Shown in pieces: positions 1 through 7,049 of a stretch of DNA of 64,000 nucleotides; within the stretch, counting starts at the first letter, position 1; each line of letters opens with the position of its first letter. The notes under the pieces are model-generated. The model was not told the origin of the DNA. It did not search any database and saw only the letters and a program-made list of their open reading frames with translations. The stretch comes from Sphingomonas_L flavalba_A. GTDB taxonomy: Bacteria; Pseudomonadota; Alphaproteobacteria; Sphingomonadales; Sphingomonadaceae. Where the stretch lies: positions 2,108,001 through 2,172,000 of the forward strand of contig NZ_CP180208.1 in the NCBI RefSeq assembly GCF_047553045.1, read 5' to 3'. Position numbers and translations under genes: made by a program.

Positions 1-125
1 CCGGCGCGATCGACCAGCGCATCCAGCGTCGCCCCCGCCAGATCGGCCGGGTGCCACCCGGCCAGCCGCCCGCCGCGCCGCCCGCCGGCCGTCCGCACCG
101 CATCGACGATATAGGCCGTCGCCAT
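1..125 (-). CDS. Thiolase family protein, N-terminal fragment
   Basis: Only the first 41 codons lie in the window; the gene runs off the left edge. The start ATG is at 125-123 and is preceded by a strong ribosome binding site (GGAGG, about 7 bases upstream). The protein begins MATAYIVDAVRTAGGRRGG, the conserved first beta strand and 'DAVRTxxGRxxG' segment of acetyl-CoA acetyltransferases/acyltransferases. Thiolases join or cleave acyl-CoA chains by a cysteine-acyl intermediate; the catalytic residues lie outside the window, so the substrate range cannot be judged. It is transcribed away from the DsbA-like gene at 266. Confidence 0.75.
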   Translation of the reverse strand, partial: MATAYIVDAVRTAGGRRGGRLAGWHPADLAGATLDALVDRA

Positions 126-265
126 CGCCTTCCTCCTTACGTAAAGGGCAATTCGTTGCCTTTTCCTTGTCCCAACCGCCGCGCCGGCACAAGGGGAAGG
201 ACACCGACGGAGGATGGACATGGCGGCACCCGAAACCGGGGCAAACGCGGGGCGGCGCAACTGAC

Positions 266-925
266 ATGGCGCGGCCGAAGCTCGATCGCCGCGATCTGTT
301 GCTGCTCGGCGGCGCAATCGGCATCGGCGCACTGGTCTCCTTCGTCCTGCGCCGGGGCCGCGACCTCGGTGTCGACGTCGGTGATAACGCTATCGCTCAG
401 TCGGTGCTGCACGACAGCGATTCGCCGCGCCTGCGCGCGCCGAATGCCGACCTGATCGCCGTCGTCTTCACCGACTATCTGTGCCCGGTGTGCAAGGTAT
501 CGGCCCCGGCACTGGCCCGCGCGGTCGCCGACGACGGCCGGGTCACCCTGATCTATCGCGACTGGCCGGTGTTCGGCGAACCGGCGGTTGCCGCCGCCCG
601 CACCGCCCTCGCCGCAGTGCCGCAGGGCATTTATCCGGCTCTGCACACCCGGCTGATGGCCGAACGGCGCCGATTGGACCCGCCGGTGCTGCGCCAGGCG
701 GTCGAAGCGGCGGGCGGCGACTGGCCGTGGCTGCTCTCGGTGCTCGAATCGGGCGGCCGGGTCATCGACCAGCGGCTGGCGCGCAACGCCGCCGATGCCC
801 GCGGCCTTGGCCTTGCCGGCACGCCCTCAATGCTGATCGGCCCGCTGCTGGTGCAGGGCGCACTCGACGAAACCGCGCTCAAACGCGCTTTTGCTCAGGC
901 GCGGCAGCTCCAGATAAGCCGTTGA
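266..925 (+). CDS. DsbA-family thiol:disulfide oxidoreductase, membrane-anchored or exported
   Basis: A 219-residue protein of the thioredoxin/DsbA fold. Residues 8-28 (RRD followed by a long Leu/Gly/Ala stretch) form an N-terminal membrane anchor or signal segment with a Tat-like double arginine. The redox centre is C73-P-V-C76 in 'DYLCPVC', and a cis-proline loop 'GTPSML' occurs near residue 190, the two hallmarks of the family. A role in the cell envelope as a disulfide oxidase or reductase is inferred. I chose the ATG at 266, because a longer reading frame from 167 has a charged, low-complexity front end that would bury the anchor. No partner gene (DsbB/DsbD) is adjacent, so the redox direction is not known. 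Confidence 0.8.
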   Translation: MARPKLDRRDLLLLGGAIGIGALVSFVLRRGRDLGVDVGDNAIAQSVLHDSDSPRLRAPNADLIAVVFTDYLCPVCKVSAPALARAVADDGRVTLIYRDWPVFGEPAVAAARTALAAVPQGIYPALHTRLMAERRRLDPPVLRQAVEAAGGDWPWLLSVLESGGRVIDQRLARNAADARGLGLAGTPSMLIGPLLVQGALDETALKRAFAQARQLQISR

Positions 926-1038
926 TCGCAAGGGCGCCTCTCCCCTCTCGCGCGCTGCGTTGAAATATTATAACAAGGGCGCACAATGATGCGTCCCTCG
1001 GAGTCGGCCGAGCGGATCCGCCAGTGTCGGGAGCAAGG

Positions 1039-2322
1039 ATGCCTGTCGATCGCCCCAACGCCAACCTCAGGCCGCTCAGCCTGCACGTGCCGGAACCGAA
1101 ATTCCGGCCGGGCGACACGGTTGATTTCAGCGACCTCGCGGTGCCGCCTGCCGGTGCCGCGCTCCGCCCCGCCTCCGATGCGGCGCCGGATTCGTTCCGC
1201 GACCTTGCCTATGGCCTCGTCCGCGTGCTCGGCGAAGACAACCGTGCCATCGGCGCCTGGGACCCGAAACTGCCGCCGGACCGGCTACGCGCGATGCTGC
1301 GCGCGATGGCGCTGACCCGCGCGTTCGACGAACGGATGTACCGCGCCCAGCGCCAGGGCAAGACCAGCTTCTACATGAAGTCGACGGGCGAGGAGGCGAT
1401 CGCCGTCGCCGCCGCCTTCGCGCTGATGCCGGACGACATGTGTTTCCCCAGCTATCGCCAGCAGGGCCTGCTGATCGCCCGCGACTGGTCGCTGGTCGAC
1501 ATGATGAACCAGATCTATTCCAACCGGGCGGACCGGCTGCACGGCAAGCAGTTGCCGATCATGTATTCGGTCCGCGAAAAGGGTTTCTTCTCGATCTCCG
1601 GCAACCTCACCACACAATATCCGCAGGCGGTCGGCTGGGCGATGGCCAGCGCCGCCAGCGGCGACACCCGCATCGCCGCCACCTGGTGCGGCGAAGGGTC
1701 GACGGCGGAAGGGGATTTCCACTCCGCCTGCACCTTCGCCAGCGTCTACCGCGCCCCGGTGATCCTGAACGTCGTCAACAACCAGTGGGCGATCAGCAGC
1801 TTCTCCGGCTTCGCGGGGGCGGAGTCGACGACCTTCGCCGCCCGCGCCGTCGGCTACGGCATCGCCGGGCTGCGCGTCGACGGCAACGACGCGCTCGCTG
1901 TCTATGCCGCGACGGAATGGGCGGCGGAACGCGCCCGCACCAACCAGGGCCCGACGCTGATCGAACATTTCACCTACCGCGCCGAAGGCCATTCCACCTC
2001 CGACGACCCGTCGCAGTACCGGTCGGCGCATGAGGCGGCGGAATGGCCGCTCGGCGACCCGATCAAGCGGCTGAAGGACCACCTGATCGCGCTCGGCGAA
2101 TGGGACGAGGAACGCCACGCGGCGATGGACCTGGAACTCGCCGAAACCGTCAAGGCGGCGGCGCGGGAGGCCGAGAAGAACGGCGTGCTCGGCCACGGCC
2201 TCCATCAGCCGCTGGAAACGATGTTCGAGGAAGTGTTCGAGGACATGCCCTGGCACCTCGCCGAACAGCGGCAGGAAATGCTCGACGAAGCGAAGGCCGC
2301 CGGGCTGGAGATCGGCCGATGA
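1039..2322 (+). CDS. bkdA1: Branched-chain 2-oxoacid dehydrogenase E1 component, alpha subunit
   Basis: A 427-residue E1 alpha subunit, the thiamin-diphosphate half of the complex that decarboxylates the 2-oxoacids of Val, Leu and Ile. The thiamin-diphosphate motif is visible as 'GEGSTAEGDFHSA ... VVNNQWAIS' (around residues 220-260), and 'FYMKSTGEEAIAVAAA' is typical of BCKDH rather than pyruvate dehydrogenase E1 alpha. I chose the ATG at 1039, five bases after GGGAG; a GTG at 1024 is also in frame. The stop overlaps the next start (ATGA at 2319-2322), so translational coupling with the beta subunit is expected. It is the first gene of a three-gene operon (E1 alpha, E1 beta, E2). Confidence 0.93.
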   Translation: MPVDRPNANLRPLSLHVPEPKFRPGDTVDFSDLAVPPAGAALRPASDAAPDSFRDLAYGLVRVLGEDNRAIGAWDPKLPPDRLRAMLRAMALTRAFDERMYRAQRQGKTSFYMKSTGEEAIAVAAAFALMPDDMCFPSYRQQGLLIARDWSLVDMMNQIYSNRADRLHGKQLPIMYSVREKGFFSISGNLTTQYPQAVGWAMASAASGDTRIAATWCGEGSTAEGDFHSACTFASVYRAPVILNVVNNQWAISSFSGFAGAESTTFAARAVGYGIAGLRVDGNDALAVYAATEWAAERARTNQGPTLIEHFTYRAEGHSTSDDPSQYRSAHEAAEWPLGDPIKRLKDHLIALGEWDEERHAAMDLELAETVKAAAREAEKNGVLGHGLHQPLETMFEEVFEDMPWHLAEQRQEMLDEAKAAGLEIGR

Positions 2323-3332
2323 CCCGGATGAATATGATCCAGGCGATCAATTCGGCGATGGACGTGATGATGGCGCGCGACCCCGCCGTCGTCGTCCTCG
2401 GCGAGGACGTCGGCTATTTCGGCGGCGTGTTCCGCGCCACCGCCGGCCTGCAGAAGAAATTCGGCAAGACCCGGGTGTTCGACACGCCGATTACCGAATG
2501 CGGCATCATCGGCGTCGCGATCGGCATGGGCGCCTACGGCCTGCGCCCGGTGCCGGAAATCCAGTTCGCCGACTATATCTACCCCGCGCTCGACCAGCTG
2601 GCGTCGGAAGCGGCACGGCTGCGCTACCGCTCGGCCGGCGAATTCACCGCGCCGATCACCATCCGCTCGCCGTTCGGCGGCGGCATCTTCGGCGGCCAGA
2701 CGCACAGCCAGTCGCCGGAGGGCATCTTCACCCACGTGTCGGGGATCAAGACGGTGATCCCGTCCAACCCCTATGACGCGAAGGGCCTGCTGATCGCCGC
2801 GATCGAGGATAACGACCCGACGCTCTTCTTCGAACCGAAGCGGATCTACAACGGCCCGTTCGACGGCCATTACGACCGCCCGGTCCAGCCCTGGGCCAAG
2901 CATGACGGCAGCGAGGTGCCGGACGATTATTACCGCATCCCGCTCGGCACCGCGAAGGTCGTCCGCGCCGGCGAAGCAGTGACCATCCTCGCCTACGGCA
3001 CGATGGTCCACGTCGTTTCCGGCGTCGTCGCGGCGAGCGGCGTCGATGCGGAGATCATCGACCTGCGCACCCTGGTCCCGCTCGACATCGACACGATCAC
3101 CGCCTCGGTCGAAAAGACCGGTCGCTGCATGATCGTCCACGAAGCGACGCGGACCAGCGGCTTCGGCGCCGAACTGTCGGCGCAGGTGCAGGAACGCTGC
3201 TTCCACGCGCTGGAGGCGCCGATCGCCCGCGTCACCGGCTACGACACGCCCTATCCCCACAGCCTCGAATGGGCCTATTTCCCCGGCCCGGTCCGCATCG
3301 GCGAGGCGCTGAAGAAAATCCTGAAGGACTGA
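2319..3332 (+). CDS. bkdA2: Branched-chain 2-oxoacid dehydrogenase E1 component, beta subunit
   Basis: A 337-residue transketolase-like E1 beta subunit that pairs with the preceding alpha subunit. Typical segments are 'VVVLGEDVGYFGGVFRATAGL', 'ESPITECGI'-like 'DTPITECGIIG', 'IQFADYIYPALDQL' and, at the C-terminal transketolase domain, 'EIIDLRTLVPLD' and 'RVTGYDTPYP'. The glutamate of 'GEDVG' activates the cofactor in this family. The start is the ATG in the ATGA overlap with the alpha gene; the open frame extends upstream inside the alpha gene but that part does not resemble the family. Five bases separate its stop from the E2 start. Confidence 0.93.
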   Translation: MTRMNMIQAINSAMDVMMARDPAVVVLGEDVGYFGGVFRATAGLQKKFGKTRVFDTPITECGIIGVAIGMGAYGLRPVPEIQFADYIYPALDQLASEAARLRYRSAGEFTAPITIRSPFGGGIFGGQTHSQSPEGIFTHVSGIKTVIPSNPYDAKGLLIAAIEDNDPTLFFEPKRIYNGPFDGHYDRPVQPWAKHDGSEVPDDYYRIPLGTAKVVRAGEAVTILAYGTMVHVVSGVVAASGVDAEIIDLRTLVPLDIDTITASVEKTGRCMIVHEATRTSGFGAELSAQVQERCFHALEAPIARVTGYDTPYPHSLEWAYFPGPVRIGEALKKILKD

Positions 3333-3337
3333 TCGCC

Positions 3338-4618
3338 ATGGCCCGTTTCACCTTCCGCCTGCCGGACATCGGCGAAGGCATTGCCGAGGCAGAGATCGTC
3401 GCCTGGCACGTCAAGCCGGGCGACCGGATCGAAGAGGACGGCAAGCTCGCCGACATGATGACCGACAAGGCGACGGTCGAGATGGAATCGCCGGTCGCCG
3501 GCACCGTCGTCGAAGTCGCCGGCGAAGTTGGCGATGTCGTCGCGATCGGCTCGGCGCTGGCGGTGATCGAGGTCGAAGGCGCGGTCGACGAACCGCCGGC
3601 CGACACGCCGGAGGAAAAGCGCATCGCCGCCGAAACCCCCGGCGCCGAAGACGCCGCCCCGGCGCCCGCCCCCGCCGCGCCCGCGAAAGCGGAAGCCCCG
3701 GAGCCGCCCGCTCCGGCCCCCGCTCCCACCCCGGCCCCTGCCCCAGCGCCCGCGCACGCCGCCCGCGTCCTCGCCTCCCCCGCCGTCCGCGCCCGCGCGC
3801 AGAGCCTCGGCATCGACCTGGCGCAGGTGAAGGCGGCGGCGGACGGCCGCGTCCGCCATGCCGACCTCGACGCCTTTCTGACCTATAACGGCGCGCAGGG
3901 CTTCCGCCCGGCCGGCGCCGCCCGCGCCGACGAGCCGATCAAGGTCATCGGCATGCGCCGCCGCATCGCCGAGAACATGGCCGCGTCGAAGCGCCACATC
4001 CCGCACTTCACCTATGTCGAGGAAATCGACGTCACCGCGCTGGAAGACATGCGCGCCGACCTGAACGCCAATCGCGGCGCCCGCCCGAAGCTGACCATGC
4101 TGCCGCTGCTGATCGTCGCGCTGTGCAAGGCGCTGCCCGCCTTCCCGATGATCAACGCCCGCTATGACGACGAAGCCGGCGTCGTCACCCGCCATGGCGC
4201 CGTCCATCTCGGCATGGCGACGCAGACCGATGCCGGGCTGATGGTGCCGGTGATCCGCAACGCGCAGGGTCGCAACGTCTGGCAACTGGCGGCGGAAATC
4301 GTCCGCCTCGCCGACGCCGCCCGCACCGGCAAGGCAAAGGCGGAGGAACTGTCCGGCTCGACGCTGACCGTCACCTCGCTCGGCCCGCTCGGCGGCATCG
4401 CCACCACCCCGGTCATCAACCGCCCGGAAGTCGCGATCGTCGGCCCCAACCGGGTGATTGAGCGGCCGGTGATCCGCGACGGAGAAATCGTCGCCGCCAA
4501 GCTGATGAACCTGTCGATCTCCTGCGACCACCGCGTCGTCGACGGGTGGGACGCGGCCAGCTTCGTCCAGGCGGTCCGCAAGCTGCTCGAAACCCCGGTC
4601 CTGCTGTTCGCCGACTGA
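3338..4618 (+). CDS. bkdB: Branched-chain 2-oxoacid dehydrogenase E2 component (dihydrolipoyl acyltransferase)
   Basis: A 426-residue E2 core protein with all expected parts in order. A single lipoyl domain occupies residues 2-77, with the lipoylated lysine K44 in 'MTDKATVEM'. An Ala/Pro-rich flexible linker follows (about 85-145), then an E3/E1-binding domain ('ASPAVRARAQSLGIDL', about 147-185) and the catalytic acyltransferase domain to the end, with the active-site histidine in 'SCDHRVVDGWDAASF'. The protein transfers the acyl group from E1 to CoA and forms the scaffold of the complex. No dihydrolipoamide dehydrogenase (E3) gene follows; an unlinked lpd is inferred. Confidence 0.93.
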   Translation: MARFTFRLPDIGEGIAEAEIVAWHVKPGDRIEEDGKLADMMTDKATVEMESPVAGTVVEVAGEVGDVVAIGSALAVIEVEGAVDEPPADTPEEKRIAAETPGAEDAAPAPAPAAPAKAEAPEPPAPAPAPTPAPAPAPAHAARVLASPAVRARAQSLGIDLAQVKAAADGRVRHADLDAFLTYNGAQGFRPAGAARADEPIKVIGMRRRIAENMAASKRHIPHFTYVEEIDVTALEDMRADLNANRGARPKLTMLPLLIVALCKALPAFPMINARYDDEAGVVTRHGAVHLGMATQTDAGLMVPVIRNAQGRNVWQLAAEIVRLADAARTGKAKAEELSGSTLTVTSLGPLGGIATTPVINRPEVAIVGPNRVIERPVIRDGEIVAAKLMNLSISCDHRVVDGWDAASFVQAVRKLLETPVLLFAD

Positions 4619-4686
4619 TCGGCCGAACGGCCCGGCGCATCGGTAATGCGGTCCCTGCCGGCCGCGCCTATGCTGGCGGCGGTGTA

Positions 4687-4938
4687 ATGCGGGATCGTGC
4701 GATGATGCGTTGGGTGTTGCTGCTTGCCGTGCCGCTGGTGCTGCCGGGCTGCGTCGCCCGGACAGCGGCCAATGTCGTCACCCTGCCGGTCCGCGCCGTC
4801 GGCCAGACCGCCGACTGGATGACGACCAGCCAGGACGAGGCCGACCGCAACCGCGGCCGCGAGATCCGCAAGCAGGAAAAGCGCGAGGCGAAGGAACGCC
4901 GCCGCGCCGAAAAGGCCGCCCGCCGCCATCCCCGCTGA
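4687..4938 (+). CDS. Small putative lipoprotein
   Basis: An 83-residue protein of unknown function. It has a short hydrophobic signal segment ending in a lipobox 'LPGC' (cysteine near residue 22), so export and lipid anchoring are expected. The rest contains 'VVTLPVRAVGQTADWMTTSQDEADRN' and a very basic, Glu/Lys/Arg-rich C-terminal tail that is probably helical. The start is the ATG at 4687; ATGs at 4702 and 4705 are close alternatives and leave the lipobox intact. It stands alone, 68 bases after the E2 gene. Confidence 0.6.
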   Translation: MRDRAMMRWVLLLAVPLVLPGCVARTAANVVTLPVRAVGQTADWMTTSQDEADRNRGREIRKQEKREAKERRRAEKAARRHPR

Positions 4939-5180
4939 CCCCGGCACAGCCGGCTATCGTCGTTGCGGCACAGCGCCGCGCTTGGCCGTCGCATGGCGAC
5001 GCGCGCGCCATGCGACGGTGGTTCTCTGGGTGTCAGCACAACTGACACTCAATCTCTACTTTATAGATAGTAAATCTTTCAATCCCCCGTCCAAATCTGC
5101 GCAGACGAAAAAACCGGCGCCGCTAGATTGCGCGCGTTGCCTGTTTGGGGGGCCACACCCGGTCGTCACGGAGTACGCCC

Positions 5181-5411
5181 ATGCCGGATCGTCCACCACG
5201 CGCCATCGCCTTTCCCGGCGAACTGGCTGTCGTCGTACCGGGCCTGCGGCAGGCCCGGTACGACTGGCGGGCGCGTGCCGCCCGGCCCGGCAGCCGCATC
5301 GGCGCCAACGTCCATCTGTACCGCGACGTGCCGTCGGACAGCGTGGTCGAAGTCGAAACAGCCGAAGCGGCGATCCCCCCCGCCGCTCTCGCAGCCGGCG
5401 CGGCGGCCTGA
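5181..5411 (+). CDS. Small hypothetical protein containing a palindromic insertion
   Basis: A possible 76-residue protein that starts at ATG 5181 behind GGAG and ends one base before the ATG of the downstream hydrolase, which suggests a two-gene unit. No family is recognised. The first third contains a perfect 33-base palindrome (5232-5264), read as 'VVPGLRQARYD'. The remainder ('IGANVHLYRDVPSDSVVEVETAEAA') looks like ordinary coding sequence. The gene may be genuine, or it may be a degraded frame carrying a repeat. The AT-rich stretch at about 5040-5080 upstream is the likely promoter region. Confidence 0.4.
   Translation: MPDRPPRAIAFPGELAVVVPGLRQARYDWRARAARPGSRIGANVHLYRDVPSDSVVEVETAEAAIPPAALAAGAAA
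5232..5264. repeat. Perfect 33-base palindrome (REP-like element)
   Basis: Two 16-base arms, GTCGTACCGGGCCTGC and its exact reverse complement, flank a single G. Such GC-rich perfect palindromes are typical of REP-type interspersed elements. This one is unusual in lying inside a reading frame that remains open. No second copy was seen in the window. Confidence 0.8.
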
Positions 5412-5412
5412 C

Positions 5413-6117
5413 ATGGGCGGCAGCTTTCCCGCGGCGCCCAGGCTGCTCACCGTTCCCGGCATCGACAATTCCGGCCGCGACCATTGGCAGAGCCGGTGGG
5501 AACGCGAGCGCGACGACTGCTACCGCATCGATCTCGGCTGCTGGAGCGATCCGATCCGCAATGTCTGGATCAGTCGGGTGGATCAGGCGGTCCACGACGC
5601 CCAGGGCGACGTCGTCCTGATCGCGCACAGCCTCGGTTGCCATGCGGTCGCGTGGTGGGCGCAGCTGCTCGGTCCATCCGGCGCGGCGCGGGTGCGCGGT
5701 GCGTTGCTGGTCGCGCCACCGGATGTCGACCTGCCCGGCACCGACGTCCGCGTCGCCCGCTTCGGCCCGACATCGCAGGCGCCTCTGCCCTTTCCCGCCC
5801 TGCTGGTCGCCAGCCGCGACGACTCTTACGCGACGATCGACCGCTCTCGCGAGATGGCGGCCCGCTGGGGCGCATTGCTGGTCGACGCCGGAGAGCTTGG
5901 CCACATCAACGCCCGCTCCCGGCTAGGCAGCTGGCCGCAGGGTCAGGAACTGGCCGCCCTGCTGACCGGCAAGCCGCTCCGTCGCGCCGAACTCGGCCGC
6001 CGCGCCGCACGCATCGTCGCACGCAATCATCACCGGCCGCAGCCCCCGACAGATGCGCGCGCCGCCCCCGCCGGCGCCTCACGCCATCCGCCCGACGAAC
6101 GGCCCGGCACATCCTGA
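5413..6117 (+). CDS. RBBP9/YdeN-family alpha/beta hydrolase
   Basis: A 234-residue alpha/beta hydrolase of the RBBP9/YdeN type. The opening 'LLTVPGIDNSGRDHWQSRWE' is the signature of this family ('PG...S...HWQ..WE'). The nucleophile is S73 in 'IAHSLGCHA'; the acid is probably the Asp of 'SRDDSYA' and the base the His of 'GHINARS'. Substrate is unknown; family members are serine hydrolases of small esters or peptides. The C-terminal 45 residues are Arg/Pro/Ala-rich and lie beyond the fold. The ATG at 5413 follows the stop of the small upstream frame by one base. The product is probably cytoplasmic, as no signal peptide is seen. Confidence 0.8.
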   Translation: MGGSFPAAPRLLTVPGIDNSGRDHWQSRWERERDDCYRIDLGCWSDPIRNVWISRVDQAVHDAQGDVVLIAHSLGCHAVAWWAQLLGPSGAARVRGALLVAPPDVDLPGTDVRVARFGPTSQAPLPFPALLVASRDDSYATIDRSREMAARWGALLVDAGELGHINARSRLGSWPQGQELAALLTGKPLRRAELGRRAARIVARNHHRPQPPTDARAAPAGASRHPPDERPGTS

Positions 6118-6187
6118 AGACGCCGGCGACATCGGCAGACCGCCGCCATTCCCGACCGACCATTCCCACCCCACAGGAGGATACGCC

Positions 6188-6865
6188 ATGTCCCACGCCC
6201 CCTATCCCCGCGATGCGGCGGACGACCAGCACTGGGCCGACCTGTTATCGCCGCAGCGTCGCCGGTTCCTGCTCGGCACCGGTGCCGTCGCCGCGGCGGG
6301 CGCCCTCGCCGCCCCGGCACGCGCGCAGCCGCAGGCGGGAGCGCCTGCACGGCACACCACGGGCCAAAGCCCCTGGGGATACGACACCTATCGCGAAGCG
6401 ACGCCGCGCCCCGTCTCGGTACGGCCGGGTGAACAGGCCCTACCGTCGCGGCCACAGCCCTATACGCGGATCGAAAGCTATCACGCCCACGTCTATTTCG
6501 ACGAGGACAGCTACGAAAAGGCCGCGCTGCTCCGCCGCTGGTCGGCCGAGCGCTTCCATGTCGAACTGGGCAACTGGAACCTGGAGCCGCGCGGCCCGCA
6601 CGTCACGCCGTCATTTTATTTCGGCTTCACCAACGATCTGGTGCCGGTGGTGATTCCCTGGCTGCAACTCAACAGCCTTGGCCTGACGATCCTGCTGCAT
6701 CCGAACACGGACGATCCCCGCGCCGACCACCTCTATTACGCGCTGTGGGTCAACCGCTCGCAACCGGTCAACGCCTACGCGATGAAGCCGGCGGCGGCCG
6801 GGCAGCCGAGGGTCGAACAGATCCATCCCAACACCCACCCGTCCATTGCCGTCGAAACCGCCTGA
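6188..6865 (+). CDS. DOPA 4,5-dioxygenase family protein with Tat signal peptide
   Basis: A 225-residue protein. Residues 22-47 form a twin-arginine signal ('PQRRRFLLGTGAVAAAGALAAPARA'), so the folded protein is expected in the periplasm. From about residue 90 it matches the DOPA 4,5-dioxygenase family: 'YHAHVYFDEDSYEKAALLR', 'GPHVTPSFYFGF' and 'LTILLHPNT' hold the conserved metal-binding histidines. Characterised relatives open catechol rings and are usually short cytoplasmic proteins of about 110 residues, so the exported, roughly doubled length is unusual. The start ATG has a strong AGGAGG site. The gene is followed by a TonB-dependent receptor gene; whether the two share a substrate is unknown. 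Confidence 0.75.
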   Translation: MSHAPYPRDAADDQHWADLLSPQRRRFLLGTGAVAAAGALAAPARAQPQAGAPARHTTGQSPWGYDTYREATPRPVSVRPGEQALPSRPQPYTRIESYHAHVYFDEDSYEKAALLRRWSAERFHVELGNWNLEPRGPHVTPSFYFGFTNDLVPVVIPWLQLNSLGLTILLHPNTDDPRADHLYYALWVNRSQPVNAYAMKPAAAGQPRVEQIHPNTHPSIAVETA

Positions 6866-7049
6866 CCACCCGCCACCCGGCGCGCGACAGGCATTGTGCA
6901 TGTGCAGCAAAGTAAATCTTCCCATGGCGTTAGGAAAGCCACGTCGCAATTCTCCATCCAAACAATAGAAATAAAGCGTCAAAGCCGGACCGGTCTGTGG
7001 CCCCGCGCCCGCCAGGCGGAAACGGTTCGCATCAGGGAGTAAGACGACC

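Noticed and set aside
986..1315. A 109-codon frame at the start of the branched-chain operon
   Set aside because: It overlaps the E1 alpha gene in another frame and its product is rich in Arg, Ser and Pro without any family match.
2043..2318. N-terminal extension of the E1 beta frame into the E1 alpha gene
   Set aside because: The extra residues are Arg-rich and unlike the family; the ATGA overlap at 2319 gives the normal start.
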